From NCBI RefSeq assembly GCF_003589595.1, contig NW_020653993.1, positions 6,347,353-6,411,352 of the forward strand: a DNA stretch of 64,000 nucleotides. The letters run 5' to 3'. Below, one piece after another: positions 10,901-20,143 of this stretch. Made by a program: the position numbers and the translations under genes. Each line of letters begins with the position of its first letter. The stretch's first letter is position 1. Below the pieces are notes generated by a model. That model did not search any database. It was not told the DNA's origin and saw only the letters and a program-made list of their open reading frames with translations. The stretch is from Hyposmocoma kahamanoa (Eukaryota; Arthropoda; Insecta; Lepidoptera; Cosmopterigidae).

Positions 10901-13900
10901 TTGTTATGGCTTAACTTCCTGCATTTGGACCATACAATAAAAAAATATTTTCCTCTGAACGTTATATAATACTTCTGTAGTTTATTTTGATATAATAATA
11001 AATCTATATTTTTACATATTTTTCATTAACAGACGCATACAAATTATATAGAGTTCTTAGGTTTTCGCGATTGTTACACATAGGAAATGAAACTATTAAA
11101 AAAAAACAAATATACGCGATTTAAATCCGGAAAAATAGTTTCATTTCCTATACATCCAAATTATGTCATCAAAATTTATATGGGAGTTCGCCATTGTTGT
11201 TTGTTCGCAAAAAAAAATCTTTTTTCTCAAAATAACGGGTTGTAATGTAGCATATTCCCGGGGTGCGGTCGAACAAGCACACTATTATGTACCTACAGGA
11301 ATTTATCCAAGATTCTAAAACTATTCTTCTTTAGTTCTCAGCTTTCTTTTTATTTCTGCGGGTAGAATCTACTTAATATCTACCCTCGTTGGTTCATTTT
11401 TTCTTCTGCTGGTGTTGGCTTGGCCGACCATGGAGTGAGGTTGCTTTCATAACCGATTAGTGAAAAAAAAAAAGAAGTCCTATGTATAAAATTTATTCTT
11501 ATTTTATTATTATTACTAATAATAATAATATTATTATTTTATTTACTCTTTGTACGGTTTTAAATCTTTTCATTAACCAACTAGTAAGAAAAAGAGGTTC
11601 TATATTTTTTTTACTTTGTATGGTTTTAAATGTTTTGTCTGTGCTGTTGTCAGTTTCCGGCTTTTTTTCGTTTTCTCCTAACGTTCCGTTGTATTCCTTG
11701 CTATTTATTCTTCTGTTCAGTTTTTCTTCCTTTCTACGGTAGTCTGAGTGTAAGTTCAGTCTTTTCCTCACTTTTTGTAGTTGTTCCGTAGCCGGTCTCC
11801 CTGTGATGGTTCTGTTGTGTACACCGAATTCGGTTCTAATATCTCTTGTTGTACTGTTGGCAGTTTTTGTTCTATGTGGTTACCTTCATTCTTTAACCAC
11901 TTTTAACTAAAACCCATTTTCTTTAATCATTCCTAGTATCATAAATTTTGCTGCCGGCTTGTAAAACACTTGGTGTTTTATTTTTTTACCCTCTTTGTCT
12001 ATTTCTATTACTTTGCATTTTTCTATGTTTCTTCTGGAGCCGTCTGCGAGTAATACCGCACCAACTTTATTCCTTATTTCCTTTCCTTTATTTTCGCAGT
12101 ACGTGAATATTTCTCTATTTATGTATGTATTAGTAGAACCCGTGTCCACTAACGCTCGGTATCTCTTCCCGTATATTGTCACTTCTGTAAATATTCTATT
12201 GTCTTTCTGTTTCGTAGTTTTTACGGTGCACGCTCTTTTTACTTCTTATATTTCTTCACACGCTCCGGTATTTATTTAAAACGATTGGGACATTTTACTT
12301 TTAAATTATTCGGTATTTTATTTTCAATTTACCCTACTTTACTTTGGTGTTTTCTAGTTTCTAGTTGAAATAAATATTTAAAAAGTGCCAGTAATATAGA
12401 ATTACCTCTAGAAACTACTCGACACTGTGGGTTATTAAGTTGGGCGCCAGATGTAATGTAGCATATTCCTGGGGTGCGGTCGGGACAAGCGCATTATTAT
12501 TTACCTACATGAATTTATCCATAGTTCTAAAACTAACGCAGGAAACCAACACCAAGTTTTAACATTGATCGATTTACAATAATAATAAATACACCTCTTA
12601 AGTATACTAGAAAAACATGAACCACGCGGGGTTACTACCCTAACTAATCTAATGACGGCGGTGAACTAAAGGTAGGTTTACGGGATTGAAGGGTGAACAA
12701 TTCGCACGGCCTGTACACACCTTGGTCAGGCGCAGCAATTGTTTCTCCAACACAGGAGGTGGACAGGGGCAGGAGGGTATGCAGGGGGTTAAGGGTGAGC
12801 GATTCGCACGGCCTGAACACACTTTGGTCACGCGCAGCAATCACTGCCCAACCCAGGAGACGGACGAGGGAAGATAGTCCCTACGGGGGGCGGAAGATGA
12901 GCAATTCGCACGGCCTGGGCACACCTTGGTCACGCGCTGCAATTACTCGTCAACAGCCCCTCACCCGGTGGAGGTTCTTACCGTAGCAGGCTCCCCCAAC
13001 GAGCTCCCCTTTTATAGTCTCGTCTCCGCTCACGGTGCGCGTCGCGCGCGCGCCTCTCGCCCGCTGCGCCGTCGCATGCGCTGCTCGCGCCGACCTAGGT
13101 CAGCGGAACTTTCCATGACGCACGATCAGCCGGCGCTGTGGCGAGTCGCGCCCGGTGCGACGCGTCACAGGGTCAGCTCTGCTGAACTCTGAGCTTACAG
13201 TCAAGATACTCGTATTAATATAATAAAATTTCTAATATAATAAACCGTAGAAGTTATTGAGTAACTAGGTACTGCGTTAAAAAATTACTACACTATAGAC
13301 ATTGCAAGAATCTACAGGTATTTTATAAAACAAAATGTCTCAGTTAAACTTCAAAGCAATTTTATTAGAGTATATAATTATTTTAATTTTTTTATTTTAT
13401 CTAAAATAGTCTAAATGCGTTTGTTTCACTATTTTTGTTTTTTTTTTCCTGCAATTTATAGATTATTTATATTGTTTCTAACATTTTAGCATACTTCATA
13501 TATAGTAGTTGGCTTAATAGTATATATAATATTCCCATGTAAAATTGTAACGTACGTATGGTAGCAAATATTTTTACTTTGACTTTGGAGAATAAGTACT
13601 CAAATAAATGTTTTTTCTTTTTCAGCTTGAAAGAGAGGCGAGGTTGCTGCACCCTCCAAAGTCACCTAACACGTCACATTCAAACAACTCCACTTTGGAA
13701 ACTAAACATGGAAAAGGAGGAATAAAAAAAATCATCACAGACAAAATTGCCTCAACAACAACACTAGAGAGAAATAAAAAAGAGAAAAAAGACGGACAAC
13801 CCACTACACTAGAGCGAGAAAACGAAAAGAACATCAAACTTGCAAACCGTGCCAGACATTCGGAAGTACCACCAGTAAGTTCTATTTTGAACCAACCTGA

Positions 13901-16900
13901 ACGAACTAGAGTGAGACATTCAACTGGTAACGACGTTCATGTGACGCAGACGGAAAATGGGGGAGCTCATATAGAGCAATATGAAATACAAAAGAGAGAA
14001 AACGATCCTAAACGTGGTATGAAGTTTGGTATAAGAGTCCTTCCACCTAACGTTCCCGATGATGGAGTGCTAAGACAGAAAAGTATCGAAAATGGGTCAG
14101 TAACTATCGAAAAGAAAGCAGTAGATGAGATTGATAAAGGACAACAACCTTTAGCTCAACCTTTACCTACTACCCAAGTGAAACATGAAAATGAGACAGA
14201 AAATAAGAAACCAGTCGTTGCCAAAAGGAGAGAAAAAATGGCACCTCCAATACCCAATGCAAGACTTAAACACAACGACACAAACTCAAGTCTTGATGCG
14301 TCAAAAACGTCTTCAACTTCACTTACTACATTTGCTAGAAATGATTTGAATTCAAGTGGCATTAAAAGGGATGAGAATGGGATACCTCAGGAGTTGCCCC
14401 AACATATGTTGGAAGCAGCTATAGCAGCGAGAGTAAATAGAAGAAGCTCTGAATTAATGGTCGACAAAGACAAAGTAGAGAAAGCAGATCATAAGAAAGA
14501 AGAAGTTCCTAAACAGAGCAAAAAATCTAAAGGCAAAGCGCCTTCACCGCCAGCGCGAGAGAAAAATAAAACAGATGACAGTATGTTGGAACAATTGAAG
14601 AATGTTAATGACTTTTTGAAAAGTGAGAAGCACCATTCCAGTGTTTTACATGATTCGGAAGTAAGTACTCCAACCAAGGCAACCACATCGACTACGTTTA
14701 CGACTTTCAATACATCGACACCAAAAGCCCATAAAATTAAAACCGTTCCACCTTTGGATGGTTCAATCAACTTCAGTCAAGACGACATTGATGATATTGT
14801 TTCTAAACCTTTTAGAAAAGAGAGTGATTCTCTGAATAACTACTTTGAAGATTCTAAGTCTAACATGTCGTCTAACCAAGATGTTCATTCTGTTGTGTCA
14901 TTTAATAATAGCGACAAGAGTGAAAAGGGTTCTACGACGATTGAATTGAACAATAGCGATATAACTATACATAGTTCTCCTTTGCATGATACAATGCGTT
15001 CCGCTTCTGATGATACCTCCACGTTGGATGAGAACGAGCGGAAAGCTGCTTCTCTTGGAGATCTTTCAAGATTTGAGCTGAGAGTCAAAAACAATAAACC
15101 ATCTACAGGCACTCTTGAAAGGGCGCAGAGCCTTGATATTTCTGCAGATGATGATGGTGGAACTACTTTATCGCCCAAGAAAAGAAAAGCAATTTCAGTT
15201 GCTGAAACTACTTTCTTTGATGTAGGGACCCAAGACACTTTGCCTGATATGGTCGATTCAGAAAAAGGAGTCACCATTATACATAAAGAACCGAGGCTTA
15301 GCCTGAATATTGCTAAGACTTCTGCTATAGAAGGACTGAACACTTTCCAGAGAAATCGTTTGAAAAAAGGTTCTGAATTTGGGAACCTTGAAGATGCTAT
15401 TGTCAAAGGCTCTGACAGTTCTTTAAACTCCGAAAAAAATGACACTCTTGAATCCCCGAGAAAGAAAACGAAAACGGATTTGGATAAAGAAGAGCCTCAC
15501 GAAACGTCAGATCACCTGGCAAAAAGGATTATGGATGAAAACATGAAAGTTCACCTAAAACTAGTTTCAGAATTTGCCAAGTCAACTTCAGATGGAAGTA
15601 ACATGAGTTCGTTAGAAAGTACTCAAGAAATGGCTCCTTCTACGTCAATTGAAACATCTCCTATAAAGTATGAGGAAAAACTCAGTTTGTCATACGACAC
15701 TAACATACCAGATGACCTGAAAGTTTCGCGTAATACTCATTTAAATAGTTTAGAAAGACCGAAATCGGAAATGATGAAAAAGCTTCTCGCGAAAAATCCT
15801 ATTTTGAATGTGCATATAGATCAAAACGTACAAAAGGATGATGCGACCACTAGTAAAGACACACCAACGCCAATGACAGATTCATTAAAGTCAGCAATGC
15901 ATCAACCTGACATTGTTAATTTTGACTTAAAAAGTTCAGAACCAAAACAGAGAGATTACGATGAATATGTGAGTAATATTAGAGTAGGCTCAAACAACAA
16001 CAGTTTAAAGTACGACAAACCTCAAACGTTTTCAACAAAGTGGAAGGAGCCAAAAGAAAGCCATGGCAATAACATTGTTACTATTTCAACAACAGAAAAA
16101 AGTACACCTGAAGACAAAAAGAAGTCATACACAAAGTCTATAGAGATCGGTGAACCGAAAATGAGATTGATACCTGATGTAATAGAAGGAATACAAAGAA
16201 GAAGCGATGAAAGGGAAGGAACTACTCTATACATGGAACCAGGGAATGTATCTTTAACAATGACTCAAGAACCCGTACATAAAAAGACAGTTACAGTAAA
16301 CGTTATTGAAGATGAATATGGAAACAAAGTAATCACACAAAATATTGAGAAGGTTTCTACTAAATACATGGCAGCAAACACTGAAGTTCCTTTACAAGTA
16401 GAACAAATAACTTTTGGTATAATGAAGAAACCTGGTGAGATTGATGAAATTAAATTAGAAGAAGGTGATGATAAAGACATTGATAGGAAGGTTTTGGAAG
16501 AAATTAAAAAACAGAATCCCAATATGCATATTACTAATGAAGAGCCAGCCTTTACACGTACTGAAACAATTATTTTAAACACTGAACTTGATGAAGAACA
16601 AGCAACAGCATTGATGGAAAAGTTAAAGAATGATCCCAGCTTTATGGCACAAAAAACACCAGAAGAACTATCGCAAATGGGCATTAAAATCATTCATGAC
16701 TTGGAAGATTTGCAAAAGAAAAGTCACGATACTGTAGAAGTAACAAAAACGCGATATACAATTAACCCTTCCGTGGTTTTAACAGATAAATGTATTAAAG
16801 AAAGTCAGAAAGATTCTGAAGCACATAAAGATCATATTACAGAAATTCAAGTTGTGACACCGCGAACTGAGAAAGTGATGAAACAAAAATCTGATGACAA

Positions 16901-17486
16901 AATCTCGTATCGACAAAGAGCACCGTCTTACGAAGAACCCCCTCTAAGTTACGAATTGGACGTCGAATTACTAAACGACTTTATTTCAAACGAACGACAC
17001 CACTCTGCTAAGCAACTAGCGGAAGTGAATAAACGAAAATCGAGCCAGACGTTTAACGAACCAAAGAAACGACATTCAGATTTCGACCTACCAAGAAATA
17101 GTCATATAAAATTCAGAACAGCGACTTACGAACCTCCTAAAGGCACAATTGTAACCAGCACTGACCTTGAAAACCGAAGGCTATCGCAATTGGATCAGAT
17201 ACAACTACGGTCTGGTAATGACCAGTTAATATCGAGCCAAAAACCTTTGATTTCGGCAAAACCAAGTAGTATACCTGTAAAAGCCGAGAAAGTAAAATCG
17301 AACCAACCCGGAGTTTCGTCGAAAATACCAATTTTCAGTCAAAAATCGTTGTCACAGGAGAATTTGACAGAGAAACAGTTTTCTTTGCCCAGATCGCCGC
17401 CGCCGCAACTGAGTAGCAGCACAAGTAATATATCTGTTACTTCGATTAAAAGTAACTCTAGAAGCCCTAGCGGTGGTAGAGTGTAA
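4910..17486 (+). CDS. PDZ-domain protein with giant disordered C-terminal exon (AHNAK/periaxin-like), four-exon model
   Basis: Exons proposed: 4910-4975 (tentative), 5808-5949, 7521-7711 and 13626-17486, with AG/GT borders and phases 0, 0, 1 and 0 that join without a stop. Exons 2 and 3 together make one PDZ domain: a GLGL carboxylate-binding loop after LWARDFT, a GVHVHSVLRSGPAA strand, then LQPGDKI across the splice, and a DAVAILSLASPYPVELE helix and strand. The missing D/E spacing and the GDKI..I.I.F...EDA..IL pattern resemble the AHNAK/periaxin PDZ class (family inference). The last exon gives 1,286 residues rich in Lys, Glu, Ser and Thr, with no membrane span or enzyme motif, ending SPSGGRV. 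AHNAK-type proteins are large scaffolds at membranes and cytoskeleton; that role is inference here. The true first exon and promoter were not found. Exon 1 is the weakest part. Confidence 0.75.
5270..5372. repeat. AT-rich perfect palindrome with 16-bp units
   Basis: ATGTGGTCTCGTTATAATAT leads into three GTTATAATATTATAAC units and then the exact reverse complement. A shorter repeat of the arm precedes it at 5265. It would extrude as a hairpin. Confidence 0.8.
5548..5709 (+). mobile_element. tRNA-derived SINE, family 1, B-box deleted
   Basis: Head and body are present, but the DNA between AGAGGTCCC and ATTTATTTCTCTCG, including the B-box, is missing. It lies just before the first PDZ exon. Confidence 0.75.
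5808..5949 (+). CDS. Exon: N-terminal half of the PDZ domain
   Basis: The exon follows a pyrimidine-rich tract ending in CTCCTCAG and stops at CCAG before GTAAAT. It reads 47 codons plus one base. It is GC-rich (the codon for nearly every Gly and Ala ends in G or C) in strong contrast to its AT-rich surroundings, which argues for selection on coding. It carries the PDZ GLGL loop and the G-x-x-V-x-x-V-x-x-G-x-A-A pattern. The one-base overhang is completed by the exon starting at 7521 to give the Gly of the conserved GD pair. Confidence 0.8.
6040..6150 (-). mobile_element. tRNA-derived SINE fragment, family 2
   Basis: Minus strand TTCCGTGGCTTAGTTGGCAA and CACGGTTTGCTCGAAGAGAC match the head of the 38431 copy. 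Confidence 0.55.
6260..6422. mobile_element. MITE (TCGTATTCTAGAACTCTACT family) inside a SINE tail
   Basis: Inverted ends of about 38 bp start TCGTATTCTAGAACTCTACT. Direct CTTAG repeats flank it (6255-6259 and 6423-6427). It splits a SINE tail whose halves are at 6222-6259 and 6428-6450. Confidence 0.75.
7020..7190 (-). mobile_element. tRNA-derived SINE, family 3
   Basis: Minus strand GGTTTCGATCCCCGGCCGGG, GTCTCGAGTCTGGGTGTTTG, GATACCGTCGTTGTTTCCGA. Familiar lepidopteran SINE body. Confidence 0.65.
7399..7419. repeat. GA dinucleotide microsatellite
   Basis: Ten GA units, 100 bp before the second PDZ exon. Confidence 0.9.
7521..7711 (+). CDS. Exon: C-terminal half of the PDZ domain
   Basis: The exon lies between CAAAATTTCAG and the donor ACG|GTAAGG. 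Two bases complete the split Gly codon, then 63 codons follow. It supplies the DKIKSIKIEF strand, the EDAVAILSLASP helix and the final VELEI strand of the PDZ fold, then a Gly/Arg linker. It ends in phase 0, matching the exon at 13626. Confidence 0.8.
7955..8770 (-). mobile_element. 5'-truncated Penelope-like element
   Basis: The 3' coding end and untranslated tail of a Penelope-like retroelement. The tail (TTTCGGGCCC, CCATGGTCACGGTTGACTG, ending GATTTAAATCCGG and ATAGTTTCATTTCC) occurs at several other places in the window. At 8641-8770 the coding part abuts an inverted copy of the tail, a terminal arrangement common in Penelope elements. Confidence 0.65.
8299..8640 (-). pseudogene. GIY-YIG endonuclease domain of the Penelope-like element
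   Basis: An open frame of 113 codons on the minus strand starts DAGVYKLDCECGISYIGQT. This gives the GVY...YIG pair, followed by an Arg-rich helix (RRSICTRVKEH) and an HxMKFDKPQVL block, as in the GIY-YIG domain of Penelope-like elements. The RT part is missing. Confidence 0.75.
9255..9805. repeat. Two 250-bp dispersed repeats head to head
   Basis: A minus copy (9262-9413: GAGTTCGTCCAGGGAAGTAC...CAGGGTGACGGGCGCA) and a plus copy (9580-9805: AGTGACGGGACGAACAAGTC...TTACTGCTTGGCGGTAGAAA) surround about 160 bp of unrelated sequence. Confidence 0.7.
10154..10318. mobile_element. MITE (TCGTATTCTAGAACTCTACT family), second copy
   Basis: Same inverted ends and interior as the copy at 6260-6422. Its right end is altered by an adjoining ATGTCGCTCAA hairpin (10315-10367). 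Confidence 0.7.
10491..10845 (+). repeat. AGTACTAAAAAAACCGACCTC dispersed repeat
   Basis: Runs from TCAGTACAGAGTACTAAAAA to GGACCACTATAGAAGTACCC. No coding capacity. Class unknown. Confidence 0.7.
11050..11155 (-). mobile_element. Penelope-tail fragment, foldback
   Basis: GAGTTCTTAGGTTTTCGCGA and GGAAATGAAACTATT meet an inverted copy (ATAGTTTCATTTCC) around an A-rich centre. Confidence 0.6.
11907..12182 (-). pseudogene. Retropepsin (aspartic protease) fragment of the LTR element
   Basis: The 91-codon frame has the active-site LVDTGSTNTYI motif, a flap-like ADGS segment and the late FMILGM motif, in the order and spacing of LTR-retrotransposon proteases. It ends soon afterwards without RT, so it is a remnant. 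Confidence 0.7.
12680..12960. repeat. Three tandem copies of a 100-bp unit in the LTR
   Basis: The phrase GCACGGCCTG followed by ACACACCTTGGTCACGCG recurs at about 100-bp spacing (12701, 12802 and 12908). The copies differ by a few bases and short indels. Confidence 0.8.
13626..17486 (+). CDS. Terminal 3.86-kb exon encoding a charged, low-complexity tail
   Basis: The acceptor TTTCTTTTTCAG lies directly before CTTGAAAGAG, and the reading frame then runs 1,286 codons to TAA. The ATG at 13608 sits inside the polypyrimidine tract and is not the start. The protein is dominated by K, E, S, T and N, with several blocks starting SxTLE/TTLER and many possible phosphosites. A moderately conserved-looking block (residues about 770-1050 of the exon) has regular alternating charged and hydrophobic residues (ITQNIEKVSTKYM, LNTELDEEQATALMEKL). 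Minus-strand open frames in this interval are shadows caused by codon bias. Confidence 0.9.
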   Translation, partial: LEREARLLHPPKSPNTSHSNNSTLETKHGKGGIKKIITDKIASTTTLERNKKEKKDGQPTTLERENEKNIKLANRARHSEVPPVSSILNQPERTRVRHSTGNDVHVTQTENGGAHIEQYEIQKRENDPKRGMKFGIRVLPPNVPDDGVLRQKSIENGSVTIEKKAVDEIDKGQQPLAQPLPTTQVKHENETENKKPVVAKRREKMAPPIPNARLKHNDTNSSLDASKTSSTSLTTFARNDLNSSGIKRDENGIPQELPQHMLEAAIAARVNRRSSELMVDKDKVEKADHKKEEVPKQSKKSKGKAPSPPAREKNKTDDSMLEQLKNVNDFLKSEKHHSSVLHDSEVSTPTKATTSTTFTTFNTSTPKAHKIKTVPPLDGSINFSQDDIDDIVSKPFRKESDSLNNYFEDSKSNMSSNQDVHSVVSFNNSDKSEKGSTTIELNNSDITIHSSPLHDTMRSASDDTSTLDENERKAASLGDLSRFELRVKNNKPSTGTLERAQSLDISADDDGGTTLSPKKRKAISVAETTFFDVGTQDTLPDMVDSEKGVTIIHKEPRLSLNIAKTSAIEGLNTFQRNRLKKGSEFGNLEDAIVKGSDSSLNSEKNDTLESPRKKTKTDLDKEEPHETSDHLAKRIMDENMKVHLKLVSEFAKSTSDGSNMSSLESTQEMAPSTSIETSPIKYEEKLSLSYDTNIPDDLKVSRNTHLNSLERPKSEMMKKLLAKNPILNVHIDQNVQKDDATTSKDTPTPMTDSLKSAMHQPDIVNFDLKSSEPKQRDYDEYVSNIRVGSNNNSLKYDKPQTFSTKWKEPKESHGNNIVTISTTEKSTPEDKKKSYTKSIEIGEPKMRLIPDVIEGIQRRSDEREGTTLYMEPGNVSLTMTQEPVHKKTVTVNVIEDEYGNKVITQNIEKVSTKYMAANTEVPLQVEQITFGIMKKPGEIDEIKLEEGDDKDIDRKVLEEIKKQNPNMHITNEEPAFTRTETIILNTELDEEQATALMEKLKNDPSFMAQKTPEELSQMGIKIIHDLEDLQKKSHDTVEVTKTRYTINPSVVLTDKCIKESQKDSEAHKDHITEIQVVTPRTEKVMKQKSDDKISYRQRAPSYEEPPLSYELDVELLNDFISNERHHSAKQLAEVNKRKSSQTFNEPKKRHSDFDLPRNSHIKFRTATYEPPKGTIVTSTDLENRRLSQLDQIQLRSGNDQLISSQKPLISAKPSSIPVKAEKVKSNQPGVSSKIPIFSQKSLSQENLTEKQFSLPRSPPPQLSSSTSNISVTSIKSNSRSPSGGRV

Positions 17487-18426
17487 TATTTCTTTTATAG
17501 CTGACCACACATGTATATGAAGATATATATATATATATATATATATTTGTAAATAGAAATAATTTCTTAGATTTCAATTGATTCTGCGGATATAATTGCT
17601 CAAACATACATTTCATCACATTGTTATTTCGTCGAAAATATTAGACAGTTTTTTGATTTTTAAATGTGTGGTCTTTTGTAGTTCGAATATTTTTACGAAA
17701 ATGTATGGTTCAAAATTTTGTTTTTTTTAGTCTAGAATTATTTTGAAAGTTTTTGTTATAATGAAAATTTTTGGAATTGTACTTAAAAGTAGTGAATGTG
17801 TTGAGGTCTTTTATACTTGGTGATAATATTGTAGATTATCACAAAAATAGGTATCACTAATTAAATTTTTCATGATGATACATCTTATGCGGGCTTATAT
17901 GAATTGCACGCAGTTAAGCAAAAAGGATCCAATCCACAAAATTATCAAAAAATTCGTTATAATGTACCAAACGGTTCCTACAGTCTAACCTCTTAGATCA
18001 GCAAATAATAACCAACATATATAAATAAATATCACTGGAGTTCCTTGACATTATAAGTTTTGAAAATAAGACAAAAAAGAGAAACACTTAAACTTCAAAC
18101 TACCATAATATCTCGAAAGTTTCTGGATGTGCATTGGATCCGTTTTGTTTAACTACGTCCAATTGTTTTGAAGAATACGTATCGAAACCAATTGCTAGAA
18201 GAACGCTAAGTATATAGGTTACATGAAAAACAAAATTGTATGAATTTCATAATGTACAATCTTACGATTGTTCATCATCGACTGTTCGTATACTGTCCTC
18301 CTTATCATAACTTGCGTAATCGATACTTTAGCAAAATTGAGTTTATTAACATATTTGGAATCAGATATGTTAGCCTCTAATCGTTTATTTATATCTGCGA
18401 AATTGACATTTTTTATAGAAAAATAA
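17487..18426 (+). other. 3' flank and probable 3' UTR of the PDZ gene
   Basis: AT-rich, no open frame, several AATAAA-like sites further on (for example 18024 and 19427); the true polyadenylation site cannot be chosen from sequence. Confidence 0.4.
17522..17546. repeat. TA dinucleotide microsatellite
   Basis: About 13 TA units, 40 bp after the PDZ gene stop codon. Confidence 0.9.
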
Positions 18427-18874
18427 TCTCGGTACAGAGTATTAAAAAAACCGACCTCAAAAGTAAGTGGAATTACGTCTATTTGATAAGCTTTATTGAA
18501 ATATCCTCAAATTCGGCACTATACAGGATTTGGCGCTGGAGATAATAAAAATCGGTTCTCACTACTCAAAGTATATTGAGAGAAAAACGCCTTGAATTGG
18601 AGAAATAGCAAAATCAACCATTAAAATAATTGCTCCTTAAGTAAAATTTAGGCGCTATTTATAAAAATGAATCTTCATGCGTGAACAGCCACCCTTACAG
18701 GTAGATGATTTTCTTCAAAATGAAATGGGACCACTATAGAAGTACCCCCTTTCTAACAAAAAAAGAATCATGAAAATCGGTTCACAAATACCGGAGTTAT
18801 CGCGTAACATACATACGAAAAGAAAAAAACAGTTGAATTGAGAACCTCCTCCTTTTAGGAAGTCGGTTTAAAAG
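18427..18874 (+). repeat. AGTACTAAAAAAACCGACCTC dispersed repeat, longest copy
   Basis: Extends further than the 10491 copy, to GAACCTCCTCCTTTTAGGAA and GTCGGTTTAAAA. It lies 0.9 kb downstream of the PDZ gene stop and may be part of its 3' UTR or beyond it. Confidence 0.7.
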
Positions 18875-20143
18875 TTAGGTGTCAATATTTCGAAAGTTTG
18901 CAAAAAGCAAATTTATTAGTTATGACAAGGAGGGCAGAATAATTAACAAGTGAAAGAGAGTTTAATGTGAAAAGTTTGTGTTGTAGCTGCTAGAAAAGTA
19001 ATATAAAATTAGGAGCTTGCTTATATAATGTACGGTACCGACGTGTACTCAACCATCAAGCTTATATACTATTGTTCGCATATTGCCTCTAGAGCAACAA
19101 AACAAGATCCGTTAATGTTTAGCTTGATATGCTGCCGTCCGTACATCCCACTGCTGAATGGGTCTCCAACATGCTGACCCTGTGATACCTATGGATTATC
19201 CTATCTTTGATTTATAATGTCTGCATTAGCAAGCATCTATTATTTTCAGAGTTTATAAAACTTTCATGAGTCAGTAAATTTCCATTTTGCTCTTTTAGTT
19301 TATTGTCCGTACTATATCTAAAAATTTGTTAACAGTATACATAATTAAATACTACATTTAAGAATTGTATTAAATAGTTTAAGGTTTATATAATGTAACA
19401 AAAATGTGCCTTTAATATTAATAAAAATAAAATTAATAGAATATAAAATTATATTAATTGTACTTTCTATAATTATCAATATTTTATAATCATGAAATAA
19501 AATCTATATACATAATAATAATGATTCGCTTTTGGGTTGTGAAGATAAATAGATATTATCGTATTTTTTGTAATAATTATCTTGTCACAATATTGTGGAA
19601 AATATTTTTATTGAGCAATCAATATTTTAATAATAAATATTTTCAAGTAAAAGTTTACTAGGGGTATAAAAAGTACTATTATATTTTTGAGTCTAATATA
19701 AAAAAGAAAGAGTTCATGGCGGTTGAGCGGTATAGAAACTCATTCCGTCCCAAAAAAGTTTTAAAACTTTTATCATTCAGAAACAAACAATGATAGGGTT
19801 ACATAAGGGTGGTATTTGCAGAAATACACGAATATTTCTGAGCCATTTATACATTATATAAAAAATATAGAATAGTCATATATTTATTAACCATTTTTTT
19901 GCAATAAATAAATGAAGTATACTTTATTAAAGTATTTTATTTTATTTACTATTATAACACGATTATATTAACATACACTAAAGCCATACTTAAACGTGAA
20001 TGAGCGTAACTAAATAGTAGATTTCTTTATATCCACTACATAAAAAATATTTTAAAATCATATTTTTCACCTTACTAACTCGGAAAGGCTTTCTTTCTGC
20101 GTGCCTTATTACAGCGTAACAATGATAAGAGTTTTTGAAATTT
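18875..20143. other. Unassigned AT-rich DNA
   Basis: No feature I can support. Very AT-rich from 19300 to 20000. Confidence 0.4.

Larger units (their letters stand above)
11241..13292 (-). mobile_element. Internally deleted LTR retrotransposon
   Basis: A long terminal repeat spans about 12453-13292 (TGTAATGTAG...ATTACTACA). Its start is repeated at 11241-11330, which is the surviving end of the second LTR. On the minus strand the complete LTR is followed at once by CTGGCGCCCAAC, a tRNA-type primer binding site. The interior is only about 1.1 kb and retains a retropepsin-like open frame. Gag, reverse transcriptase and integrase are missing. No matching target-site duplication was found. Confidence 0.7.

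Noticed and set aside
11482..11771. Two opposed open frames of about 90 codons
   Set aside because: Low-complexity AT-rich frames within the LTR-element remnant; no motif in either.
12644..13192. Several overlapping frames with apparent RS-rich proteins
   Set aside because: They arise from the tandem 100-bp units of the LTR in several frames; no splice or start evidence.
14885..15445. 186-codon minus-strand open frame
   Set aside because: It is a shadow of the large plus-strand exon; its composition follows from the codon use of the other strand.
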